A DNA stretch of 7,913 bases. Source: Dehalococcoidales bacterium (lineage in GTDB: Bacteria; Chloroflexota; Dehalococcoidia; Dehalococcoidales; UBA5760). Position numbers and translations under genes: made by a program. The stretch is taken from assembly GCA_028717305.1 (NCBI GenBank), contig JAQUOC010000063.1, positions 1-7,913 on the forward strand, written 5' to 3'. The notes under the pieces are model-generated. The model was not told where the DNA came from and made no database searches. It saw only the letters and a list, made by a program, of their open reading frames with translations. Below are positions 1 through 5,840 of the stretch, in pieces. Position 1 is the stretch's first letter. Every line of letters starts with the position of its first letter.

Positions 1-1
1 C

Positions 2-205
2 GATCGGCTGGACATTTGTTATCCGGCTGGAGCCACGGGTAGAGTAGCGGTTGTGACCGATAGCGATACTCCCGGTGAGGCTACTGAGAGACTCCTCACT
101 GAATACCTGGGATACCAATCCCATATCGGCAAAAACTTGAAGCCTATTACCGTCGGTAGTGGCAATGCCGGCGCTCTCCTGACCGCGGTGCTGAAGTGCG
201 AATAA
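2..205 (+). CDS. 3' end of an unidentified protein (partial, 67 residues visible)
   Basis: An open frame enters from the left edge (frame of base 2) and ends at TAA 203-205, giving 67 C-terminal residues; the start lies outside the window. The visible part has an alternating beta/alpha look: a hydrophobic strand RVAVVTD (residues 14-20) runs into the acidic motif DSDTPGE (20-26), a helix, then LKPITVGSGNAG (46-57) and a final helix. The DxDxxGE pattern recalls the second half of a Toprim metal site (RNase M5, primases), but the conserved glutamate strand that should precede it is outside the window, so this is only a resemblance. Coding is supported by the unbroken frame and plausible protein-like composition, not by family recognition. 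The gene ends 170 bases before the next promoter and is probably a separate transcription unit. Confidence 0.6.
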   Translation, partial: DRLDICYPAGATGRVAVVTDSDTPGEATERLLTEYLGYQSHIGKNLKPITVGSGNAGALLTAVLKCE

Positions 206-374
206 GGCAAAGAAGGTTAGCCGGGATACGTCCTCATTCGGGGCATATATACCAAAAACGCCACAAGATTCGTGCAACTTTGCCTTCCTCTCGATTCAAC
301 CCGAATAGCCACCCTCTACCTGAGATTATAACCAAATTCCCCACCAGAGGTCAATTAATCGGGTTAACTGAATC

Positions 375-404
375 TTGACAAAAGAGTATGCTTTTAGTGA
401 TAAT
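375..404 (+). promoter_or_regulatory. Sigma-70-type promoter for the 114-residue gene (and possibly plsX)
   Basis: A perfect -35 TTGACA (375-380) is followed after 18 bases by GATAAT (399-404), five of six matches to the -10 consensus. Transcription would start near 411, leaving a leader of about 50 bases before the TTG start at 461. The rest of the 255-base stretch 206-460 shows no gene, no tRNA fold and no convincing terminator for the upstream gene. Confidence 0.65.
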
Positions 405-460
405 CTCGGTAGACCTGCCCCGTATCACTAGTCAACAGCATGTAGAGAAGGAAGTAAGTT

Positions 461-805
461 TTGAGCGAGTCGAACGTCTATAGTTTTAAGGTTGACAAAG
501 GACAGCTTGAGCGCGCCAAAAGATTTTTCGCTCGACAGGGCATACCGCTTCAGGATAACCTGCGGGACCTGATTGACGTAGCGGCTGACTGTGAGCAATG
601 TCTGGAACTACACGAAGATGACGCTCCTATCGGCGAACTGCAGAGCGCCTTTACTACCCTCCTCGCCAACAGCAAGAATACCTGGCACCTGAATAGTGTG
701 CTCCAGGAAGCAGTACTGACACTGGCCAAGATAACTAAAATGCCGGTAGATGTCATTGTCAATATACTTGGTGAAGCACGCCGAATAAAAACGGATACCG
801 CGTAA
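461..805 (+). CDS. Small helical protein of unknown function (114 aa)
   Basis: I do not recognise this family. The start is a TTG at 461, chosen because GAAGGA (447-452) sits eight bases upstream and the promoter at 375-404 points to it. The product has 114 residues, is almost entirely predictable as alpha-helix, and has no signal peptide or membrane segment, so it should be cytosolic. The N-terminal third is basic (KGQLERAKRFFARQG, residues 13-27), the middle is acidic (LELHEDDAP, 48-56), and a CEQC pair sits at 44-47, too isolated to argue for a metal site. It lies 136 bases upstream of plsX on the same strand with no strong terminator between, so the two may share a transcript. An accessory or regulatory partner of PlsX is possible but rests only on position. 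Confidence 0.75.
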   Translation: MSESNVYSFKVDKGQLERAKRFFARQGIPLQDNLRDLIDVAADCEQCLELHEDDAPIGELQSAFTTLLANSKNTWHLNSVLQEAVLTLAKITKMPVDVIVNILGEARRIKTDTA

Positions 806-862
806 GATGGCGATCTTCAGATAAACATCTCCGGCCGACGCCGCTAGCGATAGGGAGTATCC

Positions 863-889
863 TGACAGAATCAGCTACTGATCATGTCA
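863..889 (+). repeat. 27-base imperfect inverted repeat in the plsX leader (operator or mRNA hairpin)
   Basis: Nested arms TGACA (863-867) / TGTCA (885-889) and ATCAG (870-874) / CTGAT (878-882) surround a three-base loop CTA, with one two-base mismatch step between them: ten paired positions of twelve. It lies 52 bases before the plsX start. No T-run follows, so an intrinsic terminator is unlikely; a repressor operator or a structured leader is more likely. It does not resemble the FapR site as I know it. Confidence 0.5.
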
Positions 890-941
890 AGCTCCACCGG
901 CAACACTGAGGTCATGAAGAGAGACAAGGAGGTATCTTAAA

Positions 942-1889
942 GTGAAAGTTAACCGCAGGGCGAGGATAGCGGTGGATGCAATGGGTGGTGACTACGCCCC
1001 TCATGAGATAATCAAAGGAGCGGTCATGGCTGCCGGGGAAAATGGTCTGGATGTCATCCTGGTCGGCTCACCGGACATCATTCAGGCCGAGCTTTCCAAA
1101 TACGATGCCTCACATCTACCTATCCGCTGCGTCCCGGCTGAAGACATTATCAAAGAGGGTAAGGATCAGGCCCTGGCGGTACGAAGCAAACCAGACGCCT
1201 CGATATCGGTAGCGGCAAAGCTACTCAAAAATGGGGAGGCAGATGCCCTGGTCAGCGCCGGCCCTACCGGAGCGGTGGTCGCCAGCGCCATCCGTCACGT
1301 GGGCATGATAGACGGCATAGAGCGGCCGGTAATCGGAGGAGCCATCTTTGATGCACTTCCCGGCACGGTAGTATTCGACTGCGGAGTGAATATGGACTGC
1401 AAACCATACCAACTGCTTACCTTCGCCCTCATCGGCTCTGTCTATTGCAGGAAGCTGCTCAATATCGATAACCCTACTATAGGATTACTCAACATCGGCG
1501 CTGAAGCAGAGAAAGGTAATCAGCTGACCAAGGAAACCTACCGCATTCTCAAGGAAAGCGGACTGAACTTCATCGGAAATGTGGAAGGCAACCAGATAAT
1601 GAACGGCAGTGCCAATGTCCTCGTTTGCGATGCCTTCGTTGGTAATGTGCTGTTCAAGTTTGTGGAATCAATAGGCCTGTTTCACGACTCGGCAGGGGAA
1701 GAAAACGGCGCCGACCTGGGCGGTGGCATCATCTGGGGAGTTAACGGCCTCATCCGTAAGCTGCACGGGGCCAGCCGGGCACCTCACGTGGCACTGAAGA
1801 TACGCCACGCTAAGCTGGCGGTCGAAGCCGACCTGGTAGGCACCCTCAAGTCAGAACTGACCAGCGTAATGAGAGAAATCAAGCGATAG
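942..1889 (+). CDS. plsX: Phosphate acyltransferase PlsX, divergent short form
   Basis: PlsX converts acyl-ACP plus phosphate to acyl-phosphate, the donor for PlsY in phospholipid synthesis; it is a cytosolic, membrane-peripheral enzyme. Recognition: IAVDAMGGDYAPHEIIKGA (9-27), SAGPTGA (105-111), VFDCGVNMDCKP (144-155), GLLNIGAEAEKGNQLTKE (181-198), NFIGNVEG (209-216), CDAFVGNV (229-236) and the C-terminal GVNGLIRKLHGAS (266-278). The GTG start is supported by AAGGAGGT (926-933) eight bases upstream. Two oddities: the usual SAGNTGA carries Pro at position 108 instead of Asn, and only about 15 residues (244-258) separate the FVGNV helix from the GGG-IIWG strand, where Bacillus subtilis PlsX has about 41. 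That missing part corresponds to the protruding helix pair used for membrane contact. Total length is 315 against about 330-355 in typical members. It is not next to acpP or fab genes, so it may be a second copy. Confidence 0.9.
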   Translation: MKVNRRARIAVDAMGGDYAPHEIIKGAVMAAGENGLDVILVGSPDIIQAELSKYDASHLPIRCVPAEDIIKEGKDQALAVRSKPDASISVAAKLLKNGEADALVSAGPTGAVVASAIRHVGMIDGIERPVIGGAIFDALPGTVVFDCGVNMDCKPYQLLTFALIGSVYCRKLLNIDNPTIGLLNIGAEAEKGNQLTKETYRILKESGLNFIGNVEGNQIMNGSANVLVCDAFVGNVLFKFVESIGLFHDSAGEENGADLGGGIIWGVNGLIRKLHGASRAPHVALKIRHAKLAVEADLVGTLKSELTSVMREIKR

Positions 1890-1921
1890 GTACAGGGTCA
1901 ACGAAAAATCAGACGGATATC

Positions 1922-1941
1922 TTGCTTAAATCAAGCAATTT
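1922..1941 (+). terminator. Weak hairpin after plsX
   Basis: TTGCTT (1922-1927) and AAGCAA (1933-1938) pair perfectly around a five-base loop and are followed by only three T residues. The stem is short and AT-rich, so it is at best a weak terminator between plsX and the cyclase gene. No good promoter is visible in 1890-1995: a TTGACC (1940-1945) and a TAGAAT (1972-1977) are 26 bases apart, too far to work together. Confidence 0.25.
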
Positions 1942-1995
1942 GACCAGACTCAAAGAAATACAACTGCCAGGTAGAATAGTGAGTGAATTTGCGCG

Positions 1996-2634
1996 ATGAG
2001 ATATGAAGCTGTCTATGACATAAGCGTCTTACTCGGTGTCGAGGATATTGATTATCCGGGCACTCCGCCGTACTCCAGAGAACTGATAAACAGCCTGAAG
2101 AACGGCGATACGAACAACCTGTCACGGCTGGTCATGAGTACCCACTCCGGTACACACCTGGACTCTCCCGCCCATTTTATCCCGGACGGCAAGAATATCG
2201 ACGATTATCCTGCTACGGCATTTATTCTACCCGCCCAGGTGATACCTATCGAAGACAAGAAGGTAATCTGGCCCTCCGAACTGGAGAAGCTGCACACCAG
2301 AGCGGGTGATGCCCTCCTGTTTAAGACAGAGAATTCGATAAGCGGCCATGCTACAAGCGGAGAATTCCGGGGAAGCTTCGTTTATCTTTCACCGGAGGCC
2401 GCCGATTTATGCGTTAAGAGAAAACTGGGTCTGGTCGGCATTGACTTCAATACAATTGAGCCATGTCACGCAGATCCGTTCCCCGTTCACAAAAAGCTTC
2501 TTGATAATGGAATATTGATTCTGGAGAGCATTAACCTGAAGGATGTCCCCCCGGGAAGCTATACCCTCTTCTGCCTGCCTCTGAAGATGAAAGACGCCGA
2601 GGCATCGCCGGTACGCGCTATCCTGATATGCTAG
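1996..2634 (+). CDS. Cyclase family protein (kynurenine-formamidase-like metal-dependent hydrolase)
   Basis: A member of the cyclase/KynB superfamily, cytosolic metal-dependent hydrolases that cleave amides or esters such as N-formylkynurenine. The signature HSGTHLDSPAH lies at 50-60, supplying the expected metal ligands His50, His54 and Asp56 and the catalytic His60. The second half of the site is present as His165 (PVHKKLLDNG) and Glu177 (ILESINL), matching the H...E spacing of KynB. GIDFNTIEP (148-156) is also family-like. Length, 212 residues, is normal. The ATG at 1996 begins at the expected family position (YDISVLL), but the ribosome binding site is weak. Nothing nearby belongs to tryptophan breakdown, so the true substrate is unknown; calling it kynB would be overreach. 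It stands alone on the plus strand and converges with the hydrolase gene 27 bases downstream. Confidence 0.88.
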   Translation: MRYEAVYDISVLLGVEDIDYPGTPPYSRELINSLKNGDTNNLSRLVMSTHSGTHLDSPAHFIPDGKNIDDYPATAFILPAQVIPIEDKKVIWPSELEKLHTRAGDALLFKTENSISGHATSGEFRGSFVYLSPEAADLCVKRKLGLVGIDFNTIEPCHADPFPVHKKLLDNGILILESINLKDVPPGSYTLFCLPLKMKDAEASPVRAILIC

Positions 2635-2651
2635 TGTCACACCGGCATAGT

Positions 2652-2681
2652 AAAAAAGGCCTTACCGAACGGCTTCCGGCC
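2652..2681 (-). terminator. Candidate intrinsic terminator at the end of the alpha/beta hydrolase gene
   Basis: Read on the minus strand, GGCC (2681-2678) can pair with GGCC (2661-2658), with a smaller inner GCC/GGT pairing between them, and is followed directly by six T residues (2657-2652). The stop codon of the hydrolase gene lies inside the hairpin loop region. The outer stem is only four pairs, so strength is uncertain, but position and T-run fit the end of the tlyA-hydrolase unit. Confidence 0.4.
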
Positions 2682-3471
2682 GGGTAGAACCACCATCGCA
2701 GTGGGCCTTCAACCAGTCTATAATAACCGTCAAAGCCCGCTCGTCCCGGCGTAGACGGTGTCCCGCCCCGTCGATAATGGCTAACTTCTTGGGCTCACCC
2801 GCCCGGTGGTATAACCGGTAGGCATGGCTGACATCGACTACATCATCCCGACTGCCGTGCAGCAGCAGCAACGGCCGTGGTGCGATACCGGAGATGTACT
2901 CAATGGAGCTGACCAGACTGAAGTTATCCAGCCACTCCCGATCAGAATGAGGAAAGTCCCTATCCCTGATGATGCCGATACCTCGATAGTAATCAATAAT
3001 AGACTCTCCTCCGGCAAAGCCGTCCTTAAGTGAGTCAAACTCCGCCGGGCAGGCACAAGCAGCCACGGAAGAGATCCTGGTGTCCTGCGCCGCGACATAT
3101 ACCGAAACAGCCGCCCCACCGCTGAAACCAACCAGCGCCAGATGAGAGCGGTCTACATCGGGAAGCACCCAGAGGTAGTCGACAGCCGCTGCCAGGTCCC
3201 TGGTCCAACCCAGAATATCGAAATTACCACCGCTGTCGCCCACCCCCCGAAAACGAAAAGTCAACACGGCAAATCCCTCCCGGCAAATCCTCTCCGCCAG
3301 AGCAGGGTAACCCCCATCATCCGGATCAGGATTTACGTCAGGGGTACCGTACGGGATACCGTGACAGATGCAAACCGTAGGGTATAAAGATGCCCCGGCG
3401 TCACCCGGCAGGTAAAGCTGACCGGAAATCTTCACCTCATCCGCAGCAAAGGCAACGACTCGGACAATCAT
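2662..3471 (-). CDS. Alpha/beta hydrolase (serine hydrolase, esterase/peptidase-like)
   Basis: A cytosolic alpha/beta-fold hydrolase of 269 residues; the substrate cannot be read from sequence. The catalytic set is complete: oxyanion-side HG at 37-38, nucleophile Ser117 in GFSGG (115-119), acid Asp210 in LLLHGSRDDVV, and His238 in DGAGHRL. RFRGVGDSGGNFD (73-85) is the conserved strand-loop typical of the COG2945-type 'alpha/beta superfamily hydrolases', and CHGIPYGTPDVNPDPDD (36-52) is a long loop that may shape the pocket. No signal peptide is present. The ATG start is one base past the TAG stop of tlyA, with AGGAG inside the last tlyA codons serving as its ribosome binding site, so it is very probably translated by coupling with tlyA. 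A link to ribosome methylation is not implied. The final twelve residues (258-269) are polar and look disordered. Confidence 0.9.
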   Translation of the reverse strand: MIVRVVAFAADEVKISGQLYLPGDAGASLYPTVCICHGIPYGTPDVNPDPDDGGYPALAERICREGFAVLTFRFRGVGDSGGNFDILGWTRDLAAAVDYLWVLPDVDRSHLALVGFSGGAAVSVYVAAQDTRISSVAACACPAEFDSLKDGFAGGESIIDYYRGIGIIRDRDFPHSDREWLDNFSLVSSIEYISGIAPRPLLLLHGSRDDVVDVSHAYRLYHRAGEPKKLAIIDGAGHRLRRDERALTVIIDWLKAHCDGGSTRPEAVR

Positions 3472-3472
3472 C

Positions 3473-4201
3473 CTATGCTCTCCTCAGCATAACAACGAAC
3501 TCTCTATTCCCGGAAGCCCCCGCTATAGGCGACGCTACCAGACCTCCCAGTCTTAAGCCGTGTTCGATTAGCCAGGTAATGAAGCGCCCTAATACCCTGG
3601 CCTGTATCTCAGGTCGTTTCACCACGCCACCCCTGCCCACCTCTCCCTTTCTGGCCTCGAACTGGGGTTTCAACAGCACCAGCAGATAACCATCATCTAC
3701 AAGCAATCCGACCACCGACGGTATCACCTTCTCCACCGAGATAAAGGATAAGTCAAAGGTAGCCAGATCCGCCTTTTCCGGAAGAACAAAAGGATAGCGG
3801 GCGTTTATCCTCTCCATAACCACTACCCGGGGGTCCTGCCTCAGCCGGTAGTCAAGCTGACCATAGCCGACATCAACGGCGTAGACCCGCCTTGCCCCCC
3901 GCTTGAGCAGGCAATCGGTAAAACCACCGGTTGAAGCACCGATATCAACCGCCACTTTGCCCGAGACATCGAGTCCGAACTGGCTCAGGGCATGGTCAAG
4001 CTTAATACCACCGCGTCCGACGAAAGGGGGTGGCTCGGCGACAGTAACCTCAGCATCCTCAGCCACCAGAGTCCCCGCTTTGGCCACCGTCTTACCACCC
4101 ACCACTACCTTTCCCGCCATAACAAGCGCCTGCGCCCTGGCCCGGGTCTCAACCAGCCCCCTCTCAATAAGCAGACTATCGATCCTTTTCTTGCACCTCA
4201 T
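3473..4201 (-). CDS. tlyA: TlyA family rRNA (cytidine-2'-O)-methyltransferase
   Basis: TlyA adds 2'-O-methyl groups to cytidines of 16S and/or 23S rRNA using S-adenosylmethionine; in mycobacteria this makes the ribosome sensitive to capreomycin. An N-terminal S4 RNA-binding domain (about 1-60, RIDSLLIERGLVETRARAQ) is joined by a short linker to a Rossmann methyltransferase domain. The SAM loop is DIGASTGGFTDCLL (86-99). The family catalytic tetrad is intact: Lys67 in GGIKLDHAL, Asp150 in FDLSFIS, Lys178 in LLKPQFE, and Glu234 in GNREF, corresponding to K69, D154, K182 and E238 of the Mycobacterium protein. Length is 242 residues, shorter than the roughly 268 of mycobacteria. The ATG start has GGGAG upstream. 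Whether it modifies both subunits cannot be told. The usual neighbours (nadK, recN) are absent; it heads a two-gene unit with the alpha/beta hydrolase. Confidence 0.93.
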   Translation of the reverse strand: MRCKKRIDSLLIERGLVETRARAQALVMAGKVVVGGKTVAKAGTLVAEDAEVTVAEPPPFVGRGGIKLDHALSQFGLDVSGKVAVDIGASTGGFTDCLLKRGARRVYAVDVGYGQLDYRLRQDPRVVVMERINARYPFVLPEKADLATFDLSFISVEKVIPSVVGLLVDDGYLLVLLKPQFEARKGEVGRGGVVKRPEIQARVLGRFITWLIEHGLRLGGLVASPIAGASGNREFVVMLRRA

Positions 4202-4387
4202 GCTATTCCGCTCCCAGACTACAGCACGGAGCGCTGATCGCCAGAAGGGAAAAGGATAAACCCGGGGGCATCGACCTGCGCATCACTTTGAGAACCCTGC
4301 CTTGACACCGCTGGCATCCGGTAATTGAATCAGGCGCGTACTGAACACGAGGATAGTCTTAGATATAACACGATCCATCCGGGTCTG

Positions 4388-4393
4388 ATTATA
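4388..4393 (-). promoter_or_regulatory. Possible -10 element upstream of tlyA
   Basis: A perfect minus-strand TATAAT (4393-4388) sits about 187 bases upstream of the tlyA start, but no recognisable -35 lies 16-18 bases before it and there is no TGn extension. It is the best promoter-like element I see in the 242-base gap 4202-4443. That gap holds no gene; a five-pair dyad GACTT/AAGTC (4418-4436) just past the GAF gene stop is its only other structure and lacks a T-tract. Confidence 0.25.
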
Positions 4394-4443
4394 CCTTCAC
4401 CAAAAGGGAAATTAGAGGACTTATGAACTTGAAGTCATCCGGT

Positions 4444-5010
4444 TTATGCCTCCAGATGGGAGCGCCACTCCAGCATCTCATGCATAACCGCTTCGTAATC
4501 CTTATGACAGGCCTCGTAGAGCTTGGCATTCTCCAGAGCGATAGCACCAAGATTAGCCGCCGCGGTGACGAAATAGATATCGTCCTTGCTGAACTGACGC
4601 TGCTCCGCGGTATATACCCTGAGCTCACCAATAATCTCATCCCTCAGCATCATCGGTACGGACAGGATTGAGGCGATCCCTTCTTTCCTAACCTGCTCCG
4701 GATACTGTATTCTCTTATCGCTGGTAGCATCCAGAATAGCAACCGCTTTGCCTTTAAGCGTTTCGGGAATACTCTTAACAGCCGACAGCGGCCCCATCTT
4801 AACGAACCAGTCACTCAGACCACAGGCTACGGCATGAAACAATAGCTCTTTCTCCGGAGCCAGAAGCGTCAGTGAGCAGGCCTTGGCCCTCATGGACTTA
4901 GCCACATTCTCAACTATAGACTTAAGAACCAGTTCGGAATCACGAGCGGAGTTTATCTCTGCCGCCACCTTGTATAAGCTATGGTAGTACTTGGTCTCGA
5001 CTGTTTCCAT
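4444..5010 (-). CDS. Free-standing GAF-domain protein
   Basis: GAF domains bind small ligands (cyclic nucleotides, haem, tetrapyrroles, oxo-acids) and usually regulate an attached output domain; here no output domain exists, so the protein probably senses and acts on a partner. In numbering from the ATG at 5010 (188 residues), an N-terminal helix (about 1-20) leads into a GAF domain (about 20-162) ending in the typical SVPMMLRDEIIGELRVYTAE strand pair and the helix NLGAIALENAKLYE, followed by a short C-terminal helix. An upstream in-frame ATG at 5022 would give 192 residues, but the ribosome binding site touches it directly, so I prefer 5010. No Cys/His pattern identifying a haem or bilin ligand is evident. 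It has its own promoter (5049-5077) and is divergent from the zinc-ribbon gene, with which it shares repeated operator-like motifs. Confidence 0.85.
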   Translation of the reverse strand: METVETKYYHSLYKVAAEINSARDSELVLKSIVENVAKSMRAKACSLTLLAPEKELLFHAVACGLSDWFVKMGPLSAVKSIPETLKGKAVAILDATSDKRIQYPEQVRKEGIASILSVPMMLRDEIIGELRVYTAEQRQFSKDDIYFVTAAANLGAIALENAKLYEACHKDYEAVMHEMLEWRSHLEA

Positions 5011-5022
5011 AATAAATAACAT

Positions 5023-5029
5023 CCTCCCT
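5023..5029 (-). promoter_or_regulatory. Ribosome binding site that decides the GAF gene start
   Basis: Minus-strand AGGGAGG (5029-5023) directly abuts the ATG at 5022, leaving no spacer, while the next in-frame ATG (5010) is 12 bases away. Twelve is slightly long but workable and zero is not, so translation most likely begins at 5010. Confidence 0.55.
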
Positions 5030-5102
5030 ATTTCCCGAATAGCAATAAATATTAACCTATCAGCCCTGCGATGTCAATTTCGCAGGAAAAATTTCCCGAA
5101 AT
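5030..5102. repeat. Two copies of ATTTCCCGAA flanking the GAF promoter
   Basis: A perfect ten-base direct repeat occurs at 5030-5039 and 5091-5100, 61 bases apart, close to six helical turns. The second copy extends to a near-palindrome, ATTTC-CC-GAAAT (5091-5102), overlapped by another dyad GGAAA/TTTCC (5085-5096). The first lies at the transcription start of the GAF gene and the second behind its -35. This arrangement suits a dimeric regulator that binds both sites, possibly by looping, and could also act on the divergent zinc-ribbon gene. Confidence 0.45.
5049..5077 (-). promoter_or_regulatory. Strong sigma-70-type promoter for the GAF gene
   Basis: On the minus strand TTGACA (5077-5072) is followed after exactly 17 bases by TAATAT (5054-5049), four of six matches to the -10 consensus. 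Transcription would start near 5042, about 30 bases before the preferred start codon. The copies of the ATTTCCCGAA repeat lie on either side of it. Confidence 0.7.
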
Positions 5103-5140
5103 AACAGGGATTACCACTAACCTATCGGCCTGTTTTTCGT

Positions 5141-5148
5141 TATAAAAT
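5141..5148 (+). promoter_or_regulatory. Possible -10 region of the zinc-ribbon gene
   Basis: The AT-rich TATAAAAT lies 30 bases before the ATG at 5178, a sensible distance, but no good -35 is present 16-18 bases upstream (around 5117-5124). Weak intrinsic strength may mean the gene needs an activator; the ATTTCCCGAAAT site is centred about 45-50 bases upstream. Confidence 0.3.
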
Positions 5149-5177
5149 ACACAAAGGGATACCCTGAGGAGCCGGTA

Positions 5178-5807
5178 ATGTCGAGAGATGGTGATATGAA
5201 CCTTACCTGCCGCCAGTGCGGTAGAGAATTTGTCTTTACCGAAACCGAGCAGGACTTCTATAACCTGAAAGGATTCCTTCCCCCCAGCCGCTGCCGAGAG
5301 TGCCGCTCGGCAGCCCCGTTAGCAGAGAATCACAATCATAACCACAATCACTCCTGCGCGCAGTGCGGGACCAAGCTGGATAAAGAGGCCTCTGTCTTTT
5401 GTACTGCCTGTCTGAAGAACATGCAGCTTGTCTTAGAGCGGAAGGTGAGACACGGGGAGAAAGCGGCTAAGGCAGCACAGGCAAAACTAAAAACCACCGA
5501 ATTACGGAAGGCCGAACTGGAAGATGCTCTCTACCAGACGAAACAGATGGTAGCGGAGCTGGAACTCAAGGTGAGTAATCTGAGCCAGGACCTTGAGAAG
5601 GCTAAAGAGGCCTATATTGCCTCAGGATGGATTAAACCACTGCTTCAGGATATCGAAGAAAGGTTGAAAATACTGGAGAACAACCAATATGAAAGCAACC
5701 AGAGGATATTTGAAATAATTCACACGATGCAGGAGCGGTATGAGAATACCGGACTCTTCGATATCATCAAGCGCAGCCTGATACCTTACCGGGGACAGGG
5801 CACCTGA
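5178..5807 (+). CDS. Double zinc-ribbon protein with long coiled coil
   Basis: Residues 8-43 form a zinc ribbon with ligands Cys11, Cys14, Cys39 and Cys42; the intervening REFVFTETEQDFYNLKGF is characteristic of the 'probable zinc-ribbon' (zf-trcl) family. A four-times repeated Asn-His pair (51-58; bases 5328-5351) links it to a second ribbon with Cys60, Cys63, Cys75 and Cys78. From about 85 to 185 the chain is a charged heptad-rich coiled coil, with a break near Gly150-Trp151-Ile-Lys-Pro. The last 20 residues are mixed hydrophobic/basic (GLFDIIKRSLIPYR). There is no signal peptide or membrane segment. The ATG at 5178 is supported by GAGGAG (5166-5171). The function is unknown; an oligomeric nucleic-acid or protein-binding scaffold is a reasonable inference. 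It stands alone, divergent from the GAF gene and convergent with an isochorismatase-family gene 33 bases downstream, a gap with no clear terminator. Confidence 0.85.
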   Translation: MSRDGDMNLTCRQCGREFVFTETEQDFYNLKGFLPPSRCRECRSAAPLAENHNHNHNHSCAQCGTKLDKEASVFCTACLKNMQLVLERKVRHGEKAAKAAQAKLKTTELRKAELEDALYQTKQMVAELELKVSNLSQDLEKAKEAYIASGWIKPLLQDIEERLKILENNQYESNQRIFEIIHTMQERYENTGLFDIIKRSLIPYRGQGT

Positions 5808-5840
5808 TTCACTACCTAAAGCGCTAACAGGAACAGACAA

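Noticed and set aside
270..320. A TTCGATTCAA-like stretch hinting at a tRNA T-arm.
   Set aside because: No five-pair T-stem, anticodon arm or acceptor stem can be formed around it.
884..940. An 18-codon reading frame ending one base before the plsX start, resembling a leader peptide.
   Set aside because: It has no ribosome binding site, no attenuator-like codon run, and its end simply contains the plsX Shine-Dalgarno sequence; frames this short are common by chance.
1996..2634. Naming the cyclase-family gene kynB and inferring tryptophan degradation.
   Set aside because: The metal site fits the superfamily, but members act on many substrates and no other kynurenine pathway gene is present.
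3903..4259. A 118-codon plus-strand frame antisense to tlyA.
   Set aside because: It lies opposite a confidently identified gene with an intact catalytic tetrad, has Ser/Thr/Pro-rich low-complexity composition typical of a shadow frame, and no ribosome binding site.
4389..4640. An 83-codon minus-strand frame overlapping the GAF gene 3' end in another frame.
   Set aside because: The GAF frame shows clear domain features through this stretch; the alternative is Arg/Ser-rich and lacks a translation signal.
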